A stretch of 64,000 nt of DNA, taken from positions 383,725,289-383,789,288 of the forward strand of contig CM066033.1 in assembly GCA_033557465.1 (NCBI GenBank). Direction: 5' to 3'. The DNA is from Ichthyophis bannanicus (taxonomy: Eukaryota; Chordata; Amphibia; Gymnophiona; Ichthyophiidae). How positions within the stretch are numbered: position 1 is the stretch's first letter; the number at the start of each line of letters is the position of its first letter. Under the pieces are notes generated by a model. The model made no database searches. It had not been told where the DNA came from and saw only the letters and a list, made by a program, of their open reading frames with translations. The position numbers and the translations under genes are program-made. Positions 33,852 to 44,540 of the stretch are shown piece by piece.

Positions 33852-34952
33852 TTAAGACCGGGCGGGACCTTGCCATCCGGCGCGCAGAACCGCCGAACCA
33901 AAACAGGAATCCCGAGCCACTGACACATCTAAGCGATAGTGTCTACTGAAAGCATGCAGAGACGACCAAGTGGCCGCCCTACAGATATCTGCCGGCGGAA
34001 CCAGGCTATACTCCGCCCAAGAGGTCGCCTGAGCCCTAGTGGAATGAGCCCTCAGACCCTCCGGAACAGACCGCTGTTGCAACAGATACGCGGACGCGAT
34101 CGCCTCTTTGAGCCATCTAGCAATGGAGGCTTTAGCTGCCGCTTCCCCTTTACGCGCACCCCCGAAGAGCACGAAAAGCCGGTCAGATTTCCGAAAAGAC
34201 TCGGTAACCTTTAAATAACGATGGAGCGTACGACCCACATCGAGCCGGAGAAGACCTTTGTCCGTTGACCCGACAGATTGCGAAGAAAGCACTGGAAGAA
34301 ACACTGCCTGATTCATGTGAAAGGGAGACACCACCTTTGGCAGAAAGGAAGGAACCGGACGGAGAACGATCCGATCCGCGGAAAAAGACAAGAAAGGCTC
34401 TCGACAGGACAATGCATGCAGATCTGAAATGTGCCGTGCCGAACAGATGGCTACAAGAAAAACCGCCTTCAGCGTGAGATCTTTCAGAGACGCCCTGCGC
34501 AGGGGCTCAAAAGGTTCACGAACCAGGGCCCTCAGAACTAAATTCAAGTCCCAAGGAGGAACGAAAACTCTGCGGGAGGGCTGCAAATGAAAAACAGCCG
34601 TAAGGAATCGGCGTACATCCGGATGAGCCCCGAGCAGACGACCCAAAACCTTGCCGCGGTAACACGAGATAGCCGCCAGCTGGACTTTTAGGGAACTAGC
34701 CGCAAGGCCCTTATCGAAACCATCCTGAAGAAAACTTAAAACGACGGGCACGGAAACCGTCGCCGCCCGGACTCCCCGCCGGGAGCACCAGTCTTCAAAA
34801 ATCCTCCAAATCCGAACGTAAGTAAGAGAAGTGGACGCTTTCCTCGCCCGCAGAAGGGTAGAAATCACCGCGGGGGAGTAGCCCTTCCTTTTCAGCCGAG
34901 CCCTCTCAATGGCCAAACCGTAAGCGAGAATCGATCCACTTGGGGCATCCGC
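33852..34952 (-). CDS. A3 tyrosine recombinase (open frame, active-site Arg replaced)
   Basis: Open from the SGSILAYGLAIERARLKRKG start region to the stop at 33852, about 366 residues. Core-binding helices (YVRIWRIFEDWC), catalytic core, AKASIARWLKEAI, then HSTR, AATWSSLHAF and the SRHYRLD tyrosine box are all in frame. The first catalytic box is SARHISDL where A4 and family B have SARRVSEL/SARRISEL, so the arginine is histidine, a change that would abolish strand cleavage in this family. The frame runs on upstream to 36722 but that part is a shadow of the RT. The likely start is in the overlap with the pol frame, as in other DIRS. Integration enzyme, probably dead. Confidence 0.75.
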   Translation of the reverse strand, partial: ADAPSGSILAYGLAIERARLKRKGYSPAVISTLLRARKASTSLTYVRIWRIFEDWCSRRGVRAATVSVPVVLSFLQDGFDKGLAASSLKVQLAAISCYRGKVLGRLLGAHPDVRRFLTAVFHLQPSRRVFVPPWDLNLVLRALVREPFEPLRRASLKDLTLKAVFLVAICSARHISDLHALSCREPFLSFSADRIVLRPVPSFLPKVVSPFHMNQAVFLPVLSSQSVGSTDKGLLRLDVGRTLHRYLKVTESFRKSDRLFVLFGGARKGEAAAKASIARWLKEAIASAYLLQQRSVPEGLRAHSTRAQATSWAEYSLVPPADICRAATWSSLHAFSRHYRLDVSVARDSCFGSAVLRAGWQGPARS

Positions 34953-37009
34953 AAGGGACCCTGAAGAAGAAGATCCGGTAGAGCGGGCAGGAGCCAAGGA
35001 ACGCCGTCGCGCAACCGGACCAGATCGGCATACCAGGGCCAATCCGGGGCCACCAGTAACACGCGACCCCGGTGGCTCTCGATACGTTGTACGACCCGGC
35101 CGATCAGAGCCCACGGAGGAAAGACATAAAGAAGACCGGACGTGGGCCACGGCTGAATGAGAGCGTCGAGCCCCTCGGACATGCACTCCCTTCGCCTGCT
35201 GAAGAAGCACCCTGTCTTGGCTGATTGAAAGGTCGCCATGAGATCCATGATGGGTGGACCCCACCGCCGGACGATTTGTGCGTAAACCTGTGGGTTTAGC
35301 TACCATTCTCCGGGGTCCACCCGCACTCTGCTGAGAAAATCGGCCTGGACATTGTCTACGCCCGCAATGTGAGCCGCAGAGATCGCTGGAAGGCGAGTTT
35401 GCACCCAGTTGAACAAGGCCGCCGCTTCTGCCTCCAGGGCCACGCTGCCGGTACCCCCTTGGCGATTGATGTAAGCTACAGTGGATGCATTGTCCGACAG
35501 GACTCTCACCGGCCGTCCGAGAACCAGGGTCTCCAGGTCCACCAGGGCTAGCCGGACTGCCCGCAATTCGAGACGGTTGATCGACCAAGAGGCCTCCAGG
35601 GGAGACCATTCCCCCTGAGCAAAGCGGAACTCGCAGTGAGCCCCCCAGCCGGTTAAGCTCGCATCCGTCGTGAACGGAACCCACAGAGGAGGCTCCAAGG
35701 GAATCCCTCGCGACAGGTTCTAGGCGGAGAGCCACCACCGGAGGGATCGGCGAACCGTCTTTGGGCAAGGCAATCTCTTGTTCAACGAGTCGAACTGGTT
35801 GGACCAACGTCGCAGAAGAGCACTCTACAGCGGACACATGTGGAAGCGCGCCCAAGGCACCACCTCCAAGGTCGCCGCCATCGTGCCGAGGAGCCACAGG
35901 TACCACCACGCCGACGGAGCTGGCATCCCCCGGAAGAGACAGACCAGAGCCCGTAACGCCAGCACGCGTCGCTCCGGAAGGCACACCAAGCCCCTTGCTG
36001 TGTCGAAGCGGACTCCCAGATACTCGAGATCCTGTGTCGGAGACAGACAACTCTTGCATTCGTTCACCACCCATCCGAGGGACCGAAGGAGATCCACCAC
36101 CCTGCTCGTGACTTGCACACACTCCCGACTGGACTTCGCTCGAATCAACCAGTCGTCGAGATATGGATGGACCAGGATGCCCTCCTTGCGCAACGCCGCC
36201 GCGACTACAACCATTACCTTTGTGAAGGTGCGGGGAGCCGTGGCGAGTCCGAACGGCATGGCCCGGAATTGAAAATGGCCCCACGGGAGCGCAAAGCGGA
36301 GAAACAGTTGATGGGAGGGCCGGATGGGAATGTGTAAATAGGCCTCTGTAAGATCGAGGGATGTCAAAAATTCCCCTTGACGCATCGCTACGATGACTGA
36401 CCGCAGGGTCTCCATGCGAAAGTGCGGTACTCTGAGAGCGCGATTCACGCCTTTGAGATCCAAGATCGGACGAAGGGAACCGCCCTTTTTGGGAACCACA
36501 AAATAGATGGAGTAGCGACCTGCGCCTCTTTCCAAAGGCGGGACCGGAACCACGGCCCCCAGAGAGAGAAGCCGATCCAGGGTCACGCGGATGTCCCGCG
36601 CCTTTTGAGCTCCCTTGCTGGGAGACAGAACAAACGAATCCGGAAGTGGGTGCGCAAACTCTAGGGCATAACCTTCTTCTATAATCTGCAGCACCCACCG
36701 ATCTGACATAATTTGGGCCCAAGAAGGAAGAAAGTCGCGCAAACGACCCCCGATGACCGGGTCTTCCTCTAGAGCCCGCCTCGTTTCATTGTGGCTTGCG
36801 ATTAAAGGAAGAGGCGGCTCCGGAGAAGCCCCTTCCTGCTCCTCTGAAACCACGAAACCCTTGATGACGGGTTCCAAAACGGCCGCGCTGCGAAGTCCAC
36901 AGCCGGGAAGAACGAAATATGCGCGCATCCCGAAACTGGCCGCGCGCTGAGGTGGACGACCTATTAAGCTTAGGCTTATCCTCTGGAAGCCGACCACCCT
37001 TCGACTCAC
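34892..37009 (-). pseudogene. A3 reverse transcriptase-RNase H (broken)
   Basis: RT 35825-37009 is open, with RYSIYFVVPKKGGSLRPILD, FLTSLDLTEAYLHIPIR, FGLATAPRTFTKVM and VHPYLDDWLIR. RNase H (35300-35698) has TTDASLTGWGAH, INRLELRAV, VLSDNASTVAYINRQGG and HIAGVDNVQADFLSR. The domain in the methyltransferase position is at 34892-35248 with FPPW. Breaks fall between 35698 and 35825 and between 35248 and 35300 (a TAG after PGEW). Overlaps the gag C-terminus. Confidence 0.8.
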
Positions 37010-38273
37010 CGAGATCCTTCACCAACTTATCCAGAGCCTCACCAAATAACAACCTGCCCTAAAAGGGTAGTTTACTGAGGCGAGACTTGGAAGAACCGTC
37101 GGCCGCCCAATTGCGCAACCAGATGGACCATCGTGCCGCTACCATGGAGGCCATGCTATTAGCTAGGGAGCGTATTAAATCATAACACAGATCCGCCAAG
37201 TAGGCCGATCCCGACTCCACGCGGGTAACGTCCAACAGCCCCTGTTGGTCCATACCGGACCCCGAGCGCAGGTGCTGCGACCATCGCAAACAAGCTCGAG
37301 CTACCCACGCCCCACATATAGAAGCTTGTAACGATAAGGCGTTGGTCTCGAAGGCTTGCTTCAACAAATTATCAACCTTTTTGTCCTGAACATCCCTCAG
37401 GGCCGCGGCCCCTTCAACCGGGATGGTGGTTTTCTTAGTCACTGCCGAAACGGCAGCATCCACCCGTGGAGACTTAAACAAGTCCCTGTCCTTGTCGGCA
37501 AGGGGGTAAAGACGATTCATGGTCCGAATCCCTTTCAAAGCGGATTCCGGTTGCTCCCATTCCGCATGGATCATCTGCTCAACTACTCGGTGCACAGGAA
37601 AAACTACCTGGGCATCCCTGACCGCCTGAATGAGAGGATCCTCGAGACCCTCCTCCTCCAGCGGCCGCACCGCAGAGAGGTTAAGAGCTTGGAGAGACTC
37701 CGTGACCAAAGGTACCAGCTCGTCCCTTCGAAACACCCGAATGATGCGAGCCTGATCTTCCGGTTCTGGAAGCTCTCCGTCTTCTAATTCCTCCGCCTCA
37801 ATATCCGGATCCCCCTCAGCCTCGGAATCCGGGAGGCAAAGGGCGTCCTGATCCTGGTCCCCCAACCTGGGCCGCTTGACAGCGGGTTGGGAAGACCGCT
37901 GAACCCCCCCTGCGGAAGCTGGGGGGAGAGAGGCGGGCCAAGCCTCCGGCAAATGACCAGACCGGCTTAAGCGGAAGGCCTGATGCATGAGAAGAACAAA
38001 ATCCGGGGAAAAGTCTATAGGCGACGCCACCATAGCCGCCTGCTGGAGCTCAGGGACCGACGTATTAGACGCCGGGCCCAGACCAGAAGGAAGGATGCTC
38101 GGTGAAGGGACACTGTCCCCCGAAAGAGAAGGGTCCCCGGGCACATGCTGTTCCTTAATTTCAATAGGCAGCTCCAGTTCTGAAGAAACTGCAGCACAGC
38201 TCTTACAGATTCCAGAGTCAGTCATTGTACCTCTGCGGGAGCCACAAATTACACACTGAGGTTTGGCAGCCAT
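36786..38273 (-). pseudogene. A3 gag with LAP2-alpha-like domain (one in-frame stop)
   Basis: Start taken at 38273 (MAAKPQCVICGSRRG); a longer frame starting 20 codons upstream is not shared with A4. Zinc-ribbon-like CVIC and CKSC pairs, an acidic middle, then the LAP2-alpha-like domain (RIIRVFRRDELVPLVTESLQ to ICGAWVARACLRWSQHL). TAG at 37059-37061 replaces a Lys codon in the LPFKGKLLFGE box. The frame then continues to 36786 with an Arg/Gly-rich, Phe-containing tail. Confidence 0.8.
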
Positions 38274-39093
38274 GCCAAGGCCACCTGCCCTCAGGGAAAA
38301 ATAAGGCAACAGGAACAGGGAAGCCCACACCAAGGGGACTAACCTTATTCAATTCAGCACAGTATTAAATTTAAAACCCTTTTTTTTTTTTTTTTTTTTT
38401 TTTTTACAGTAAACAAAATACTCCCCAGAATCCTAGGGGTGCCCTGAGCAAAATCGCCAGCAAAAGAAACCCCAAAAACACCAGGGGAACCTGTGCGCAA
38501 GTGTTAAAAAGTGCCCTTAAAAAGCACACTTTAGAAATCCAAAATGGCCGCCGCACTTTTTCACCCGCGGTAAAAAACGGCGCGAAAATACAAAGGTACC
38601 CAAATAATATGGAAAAGAAAGAAAACGACCCTCTAATAAAGGGCAAGCGAAAAAAGGCACGAAAAAGTGCAATTTGGAAGCCAGGGGAGCCGACAGAGCC
38701 TCTGCCCAAGCAAAGAACAGAGAGCTGAAAGCTTAAAACAATGAAAATTCCTACCAGCTCTGGGAACAGCAAGGAACTCAGCCCACTTCTCCAAGTGACA
38801 GGCAATGTTGCAGCCGGTATGGCTCTTCCCCGAACAGCCTTGGGGAGAGCTCAACCCAGGCTTCAGAGATTCCCAGGCAGGAAGGCAGGAGCCCAAGGCA
38901 GGTCTGGCTTTCCCCAGAAAGTCCCCTGTGTCTTTTTTTTTTTTTAAAGATACAACTACCTAGCAAAGGAAATAGAACATAAAGGACCAGAAATAAACCC
39001 CAAAAGAACTAACTAACTAGTGTTGCTCCTTCAAGTGTCACTTAGCGTGCCCAGCAGGGGCACAGAAGTCCTCCAGCTGCAGGGAGACTGGAC
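38274..39093 (-). other. A3 5' leader with A26 tract
   Basis: Untranslated. A 26-T run (A on the coding strand) is at 38380-38405. No gene supported. Confidence 0.5.
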
Positions 39094-39206
39094 ACACTGG
39101 GGACTTCTGGGAGCTCCGGCTGCATATATACTACAGAAGATTTGATTGGTCCAGTCTCCCGGCTGCAGGAGGAGGGGCACTACCCGATGTTGGAGGACTA
39201 AACTGG
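39094..39206 (-). repeat. A3 5' ITR core
   Basis: 113 bp, inverted match to 33298-33410; followed by the 14-bp end ATTACCGAACAGGA. Confidence 0.85.
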
Positions 39207-39220
39207 ATTACCGAACAGGA

Positions 39221-39458
39221 ACCCCAAATTGTCAACTATCAAATTCAACACTCCTCAATCGTTTCTCCAGTGAGCCCGGGACCCCCGGGCTCCCTACTAT
39301 CCAGCTGCTTGGAGACTGAGGTAACCGGTGGCATGGGGCAGACACCGGAGGGATATACTGGTGATGTCACAAAAAGGAGGAGTTTCTCAGTCTCCAAGCT
39401 GCTGGATGAGATAGGTAACCCAAAGTTTTCGGGACTAGACTGGGGACACGATCAGGAA
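39221..39458 (-). repeat. A2 5' ITR
   Basis: A2 sequence resumes after A3. 39300-39445 is the inverted match to 27640-27770. Confidence 0.75.
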
Positions 39459-40260
39459 TGGCTCTTTTTTTGTTGTCTGCAAGTGCTACCTTCCAATCAA
39501 ACGAAGCCACAAAGAAAAAGCTTCCTATTCTCCCCAGGCCCCCACCAAACAAAAAAAATCCACATTGGAAGTAACCTCCGGCATCCGGCCCAACCCTGGT
39601 GTCCTCCCCACATGTGGCAGTGTCTGCTACTAAAATGGCAGCAGTTCCTGATCAAGCCTGGGAGAAGCTACTCAACTGCAGCTTCCCTCATGCTGCTGCG
39701 GCCCTGATTGAAAAGGCTATGAAAGTTATGTGAGTTATTAGTTACCTGAACTGTGCGAGCAGGAAGACTCTCTGCTTGCAGCAGCAATCTGATGTGGAGC
39801 ACCTCCCGATCTGCCACTCAGCTATAATCTTGAGCATCGGCAGTGCCTGGTAGAAGGCAGCAGGTTTCCTCCCCCCCAGGGATTTGGCATGCTTTCCTCT
39901 CCCCCAAAATACCGATAGATGCTGAAGCAGAGAGCCTAGCAACAGGGAGCATTTATTTGCCCCACTAAGGCTTCTCTGCCTAGGTCAGCTTACTTTTTGC
40001 ACCTCTTATTTTCCAACACTTTAAAGCAGCAATACTCTCCACCAGAATAAAATGAATCTGTGCTCAATGGAATACAGGCTATCCAACTCCTTAGTTATTC
40101 CTTCAGTGAGTCTTATTAGGAGCGCATCTCAACAGCTGCTGGGAGAATAAGATACTAGGTGGCACCTCCCACCAGCTGCATCTAGGGTGAGCTCAGCCTC
40201 CAAGCTGCTGCCGAGAGGCGACAAACCACAGGTGGGGATTGGACTGAACGATAAGGAAAT
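39459..40260 (-). other. A1 5' leader and 5' ITR
   Basis: 39459-40090 shows no gene. 40100-40260 is a diverged family A ITR that pairs with 19937-20120. Weakly supported boundary. Confidence 0.5.
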
Positions 40261-42118
40261 GCAGTTTATCAATCCACATCTGCCAAGTTTAGACGTTACT
40301 TTAGAGAAGACATTTCTCCTAGTCTTAATACAACCATTTTCTACCTCTCGAACAGGCCACAATATAATTACAAAGGATGTCAATATTTCTGATCTTGTCC
40401 ATTCAAAACAAGTTTTGTTTATTTTTAAACACACACTTGCAGGAACATTTTGCTCAAAGAGATAAAATAAGTTCTGCACAAGAAACAGGTTATCAAATAA
40501 CAGTCCCATGTTTTGACTTTGGGAAATATAATAATGCTCCTACTGTCAGAGGGGTAACTTGCCTCTGCATCAATTAAAGCATAAGTTATAGTAACGAAGT
40601 CAATAAACACCCCCCCCAAAAAAAACCCCACACTACACTTAGCAAATTTTAAATCTACTAGGACCATGACTGCAGACCATGTCATCTCTTTAGTCCATTC
40701 CTAAGATGTTGAAGACAAACGCAATTACTAATATTGAACAATCTTAGGAGGATAATTTCAGAATACCAACTACAGTGCTACAAATATCCTGGAGGCCAGG
40801 GCACCTAAAATTTGGGGCCTCATGCCCAGTGGAAGAAATACTAGTGGGCCTCAAGTCAGAAAGCAAGATTTGTAGCTGAGCCAGGATGAGGGCATTCTTG
40901 ACAGCTGCTGTGCAAGGGATGTATTTGGGACACAAAAAAAAATAACAGGCAGGAGAAGTGTCCTTTCCTACTTGCTTGCAGATAAACAAAAAGCAAATTA
41001 GAAACCACCACGCCCCCCCCCCTCCACACACAAAATAAGGTGAAATAGCCAAAAGCAACACAAGTTTTTGGCTCAATGCCAGAATTTCTCAATTTTCTAT
41101 CCCTGGCCAACCACATCCACCTTTGGAGAATCATTACAATAGCTATTGAGCTTAAGACAAATCAGAATGATGCAGCTGCACAATTTTTTTTAAAGCAAAG
41201 ACACACCACCCATTTGAGAATCACCCATTCAGTTCATTTTAATTAAATAAGGGCACCATAGCCATATGGCAAATCACTTCAATATTAGTGCAGCCATAAA
41301 CCAGTGGCATACATTTTATTTCTTAAAGTGACTACATGCAGTATGAACAGTTTAAGGCAAAAGCTTCCATTAATCAATGATTCCTCGCCCGAAGAGGAAC
41401 AGGAAAGGACAGACCAAAATTTGATACCACTTTGGGAATTACTGTACCAAGATCTGAAATGTTTGATATGGAAGCGCTAGAAGTTGCTAGTTCTTGGCTG
41501 TGCAAGGCCAGCGTCTGGGGAAAATTAACCTAACCAGAGAAGATGGTCAATATTCGACTGATAATATGCACAAAACTACATTGTGATGGGTCACTGCTAA
41601 TCCTCCTTAGGATATTAAGATGTTTTATTTATAAATCCATACTTTAAAACAGCTCAGTTTGCAGCTAAGGCTGAAGCACAAACATGCAGTTCCACCTCAC
41701 AAACTGAAGAACCCCTCTCTCAAAACAGCAGTGTCAGCAAGTCTGCAGAAAGTAACTCAATATATTTAACATGCTGGGGGGAAAAAAGGGGAAGAGTAGC
41801 CAGAAGGTTTTGTTTTGAATAAATCCTGCCAGTTTATGTCAGTCTCCACACAGTGTTTTGAAATAGTAAGCTGGTACTAGTTTCAAAAAGCATGTTAATA
41901 CATACAAGCATATTTGATATACAAAGTAAGCTGTGAACTACTTACAGACTTAACTAAATAAATTTCTTCATTCTTATAGAAAACATTACATCCATTAACT
42001 TGGGTTTTCAATCTCTTCAATAAGTGTACAAACTAAAATTAAAAGTATATAATGCATACACACACTTATGCATGTTGTTGAAGTGTATGAGGCCATGTGC
42101 TGATAAGTGGATGAAAAT
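40261..42118 (-). other. Probable 3' UTR and downstream flank of a host gene
   Basis: AT-rich, not repeated elsewhere in the window, and directly downstream of a minus-strand stop codon. AATAAA signals on the minus strand lie at 41629-41624, 41320-41315 and 40423-40418, any of which could end the transcript. The DIRS A1 insertion starts where this ends, so the element lies in or just past the 3' UTR. Confidence 0.55.
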
Positions 42119-42265
42119 TTAGTCTTGTTTCACATCTCCCTTCAGTGTCCTTTTCACACGTGAATATGGACTAATTGTATCATCCATCACAAAGTCACAC
42201 AGCACCTTAATCCAGGATGTATAATGTGGCAAATTTTCATAGTATTCTGCTGCTATTTTCCTTAC
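42119..42265 (-). CDS. Terminal coding exon of an unidentified host gene
   Basis: On the minus strand a strong acceptor (pyrimidine-rich TTTCTACTTTTATCTTCTAG at 42285-42266) is followed by 48 codons and TAA at 42121-42119. The peptide starts [20 protein letters not shown] and contains [13 protein letters not shown] and a basic tail ending GDVKQD. It does not resemble any element in the window. The low-complexity-free, well-balanced composition and exact fit between acceptor and stop argue for a real exon. I do not recognise the protein. The rest of the gene must lie to the right of 42266, possibly past the window end. The exon start GTAAGG also looks like a donor, so the reverse reading (exon ending at 42266) should be kept in mind. 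Confidence 0.65.
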   Translation of the reverse strand, partial: VRKIAAEYYENLPHYTSWIKVLCDFVMDDTISPYSRVKRTLKGDVKQD

Positions 42266-42499
42266 CTAGAAGATAAAAGTAGAAATGTAAAACACTGCCA
42301 GTAGGAAACGCATTTTGATGAGCAATTATGTACTCAACTGCAAGATCACCCAAAAAACAACTATATTAATAAAGGACCCAGGATTTCATGCTCCAAGTTT
42401 GGCTGCAGCCCCTGGAAAAAGGAAAACAAAGTGTGTCAGGCTTTTCCCCACATGATTGGCACTCTGCATAGTAGAGCTGTGTGGTGGAAGAAATTTGGG
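42266..42499 (-). other. Intron sequence next to the host exon
   Basis: No gene or element recognised apart from the acceptor tract. Leads into the L2-like LINE tail. Confidence 0.4.
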
Positions 42500-42556
42500 C
42501 TGATCTAGCCATTTCTACAGCACTATAAGACATACGCAGCGCTTTACAAACACGTA

Positions 42557-43825
42557 AGAGGCATGACAAAAAAAGAAACGAGACTGTAGATTTCATAATA
42601 AAACATTTATGGGACAGAGAAATTACACATTGTCCACTTCAAAGTAATCGCCCCCAGAGTTAATGCACTTCTGCATTCGCTTTTGCCATGTACGGAAGCA
42701 CTCAAGTCCTTCTCCTTGAGGTCCCCTCAGCTCACTCGACAGTGGCCTTGATCTCTTCTACAGAGGGAAATGAGTTCCTTTGAGCACAGTATTCAATCTG
42801 GGGAAGAGCCAGAAGTCACACGGTGTGAGATCTGGGGAATAAGGAGGGTGGTCAAGAGCCGTGATCTGTTTGTTGGACAAGTACTGCCTCACACTGGGCA
42901 CGGTGTGTGCGGGCGCATTGTTGTGGTGGAGCAGCCACGACTTCTCTCCACAAAGCCTACCTGCTGCACCGAACCTGGTCATGGAGGCGATTGAGGACCT
43001 GCTGGTTGACTGTCTGATCCTCAGGCACAAACACATGGACCACTCCCTTCTGGTCGAAGAATGCGATCAGCATGACTGATCCTTAATTTGGACATGCGCG
43101 CCTTCTTGGGTCTGGGTGACAGTCGAGTCTTCCACTGCAGGCTCTGTGTCTTGCTTTCAGGGTCATACTGGAAGACCCAAGTCTCGTCTCCTGTGATGAC
43201 TTGGCCAACGAACTTTGGATATTCTCCAGCAAGTCTCGACAAACATTGACCCGGTGCTCTTCTGGCTGTCCATTAAAAGCTTGGCACACACCTTCTGGAT
43301 CCCCAGCTCCTGCACCAAGATGGTCTGCACTAACTCCCTGTTCAGGCTGAGCTCCTCAGCTATCATCCGCACGGTCAATCTGTGATCACTCCACACCAGT
43401 TGGTTCACTCTGTCAATGTTCTCAGCCGTCTTTGTTGTGGAAGGCCATCCTGACTCGGGGTCATCCTCCACCTTCTCGCAGCCAGTCTTAAAGCACTTGT
43501 GACACTCAGACTTGCGGCCTTGACATTGCATCTTCTCCATAAGTCTTTTGGTGAAGTTGGAGACACTCAGTTGGGCCCTTTTCCAACTTAACTAGAAATT
43601 TCAAGTTGATTCTTCGCTCCATATTTCTGCCACCTCCAGTTGCATTACAAAGCGATGGAGCAGCGTGCTACAAAAAAACCTGAAAAGAAAAACAGAGAGA
43701 GATGAAAAATATTATAGCAGAATAGTAGCAAGATGTTGCACAACACAGTGACATAAGCAGTTAGCCAACTGGCATTGAGTCATGGGCATGGCTGCCACAG
43801 TCATTTCTTTTTTTGTCACACCTCG
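42557..43825 (-). mobile_element. mariner-type DNA transposon
   Basis: 1269 bp between TA dinucleotides (42555-42556 and 43826-43827). Terminal inverted repeats begin AGAGGCATGACAAAAAAAG and (right end, reverse complement) CGAGGTGTGACAAAAAAAG. Length, TA target and a single mariner transposase frame on the minus strand fit the family. Confidence 0.9.
42623..43622 (-). pseudogene. mariner transposase (broken)
   Basis: Start at 43622 (MERRINLKFLVKLEKGP), end near 42623 (GDYFEVDNV), about the 340-residue family length. N-terminal helix-turn-helix pieces (LTVRMIAEELSLNRE) and DD34D catalytic segments are split over at least three frames. First Asp in VITGDETWVFQ; second motif reads HHNNAPAH, so the usual Asp is Asn; third in YSPDLTPCDFWLF. 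Inactive by frameshift and by the lost Asp. Confidence 0.85.
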
Positions 43826-43990
43826 TATAAAAGACAGTCCCTGCTCGTAGTTTACAAGTTCATCAAGACAGACAGTACAGAACAAGAGAAACAAGAGGTT
43901 AAAAAGGGAAAGGAGACAAAAGGAGAATAAGGGATTGGGATCCAAAAGCAGCTACAAAGGGGAGGGGGGGGGGGGGGAAGAAGGGAAAAG

Positions 43991-44152
43991 AGGTAATTAG
44001 ATCTTACCTGCTAATTATTGTTCCTGAAGGAACGACAGTCCAGTCCCTTTACTTCAGGGTTACACAACCCTTCCAGCAGCTTGGAGGCTGAGCCCAACCT
44101 TTTTGGGGTGGAGCGGTATATATACCACTGGTGCCACCCACCAACTCCAGTA
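43991..44152 (-). repeat. A4 3' ITR with outer extension
   Basis: Extension 43991-44038 with the short palindrome GTTCCTGAAGGAAC; core 44039-44152. Confidence 0.85.
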
Positions 44153-44442
44153 GCCTACTGTAAAAGCAGACTATTCAAACCTATATAACTGTGAAACCGT
44201 AAATAACCAAATTCAAGCCAAAAACTCTATAAATATATATATTTAATTCTCTCTCTTTTTTTGTTTTTGTTTTAACAGAAATAGGTAGTAGAAGCGGAGG
44301 TCAAGGAAGGGAGGTAGGAGAACTGCTATAGAGCGGGCCTTTCCTTCCGCTTGACCCACCAGCGCAGCCTGAATCCGCCCTCGGGCCGCAGACCCGCCTC
44401 AAAGAAGCAGCCGGAATGGCTAAAGAGCTAGGGAGGGGAATA

Positions 44443-44540
44443 GGGACTGGACTATCGTTCCTTCAGGAACAATAATTAGCAGGTAAGATCTAATTACCTC
44501 TTCCTTATCGTCACTCCAGTCCAGTCCCTTTACTTCAGGG
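44443..44540 (-). repeat. A4 internal complementary region
   Basis: First half 44443-44499 is the complement of 43991-44047 with one mismatch; second half from 44500 is the complement of the 5' end to 50131. Confidence 0.88.

Larger units (their letters stand above)
33255..39220 (-). mobile_element. DIRS-type retrotransposon A3 (family A), nested in A2
   Basis: 5.97-kb copy. The ICR at 33742-33837 splits at 33799/33800 into the complement of the left end (33255 onward) and the complement of the right end (to 39220). The ITR cores of 113 bp at 33298-33410 and 39094-39206 show about one mismatch. No target duplication; A2 leader continues at 39221. gag has one stop, RT-RNase H has a few breaks, and YR is open but altered in its active site. 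Confidence 0.9.
27620..39458 (-). mobile_element. DIRS-type retrotransposon A2 (family A), interrupted by A3
   Basis: 3' ITR from 27620 (GTGAAATTAGACTTACC), truncated ICR at 28139-28194, then YR, RT-RNase H and gag in decayed form, leader to 33254, A3 insertion, and 5' ITR at 39300-39458. The two ITRs match over about 110 bp (for example GGGACTAGACTGG and CATGGGGCAGACACCGG). About 110 bp appear deleted from the second half of the ICR and the recombinase end. Confidence 0.8.
19937..40260 (-). mobile_element. DIRS-type retrotransposon A1 (family A), host of L1, A2 and A3
   Basis: 3' ITR starts at about 19937, the ICR is at 26881-26978, and the 5' ITR ends at about 40260. The ITRs share diverged blocks (TCTAGGGTGAGCTCAGCCTC, GGGATTGGACTGAACGATA). 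It holds a full-length L1 in its 3' UTR and A2 (with A3) in its recombinase. Only the recombinase C-terminus and the leader remain. RT and gag are missing between 27619 and 39459, so the copy was internally deleted, or the two ends belong to different copies. Confidence 0.6.

Noticed and set aside
33852..36722. 956-codon open frame on the minus strand
   Set aside because: Only the last part (to about 34952) is the A3 recombinase. The N-terminal two thirds overlap the RT-RNase H in another frame and have the low-complexity Ser/Gly/Arg make-up of a shadow frame.
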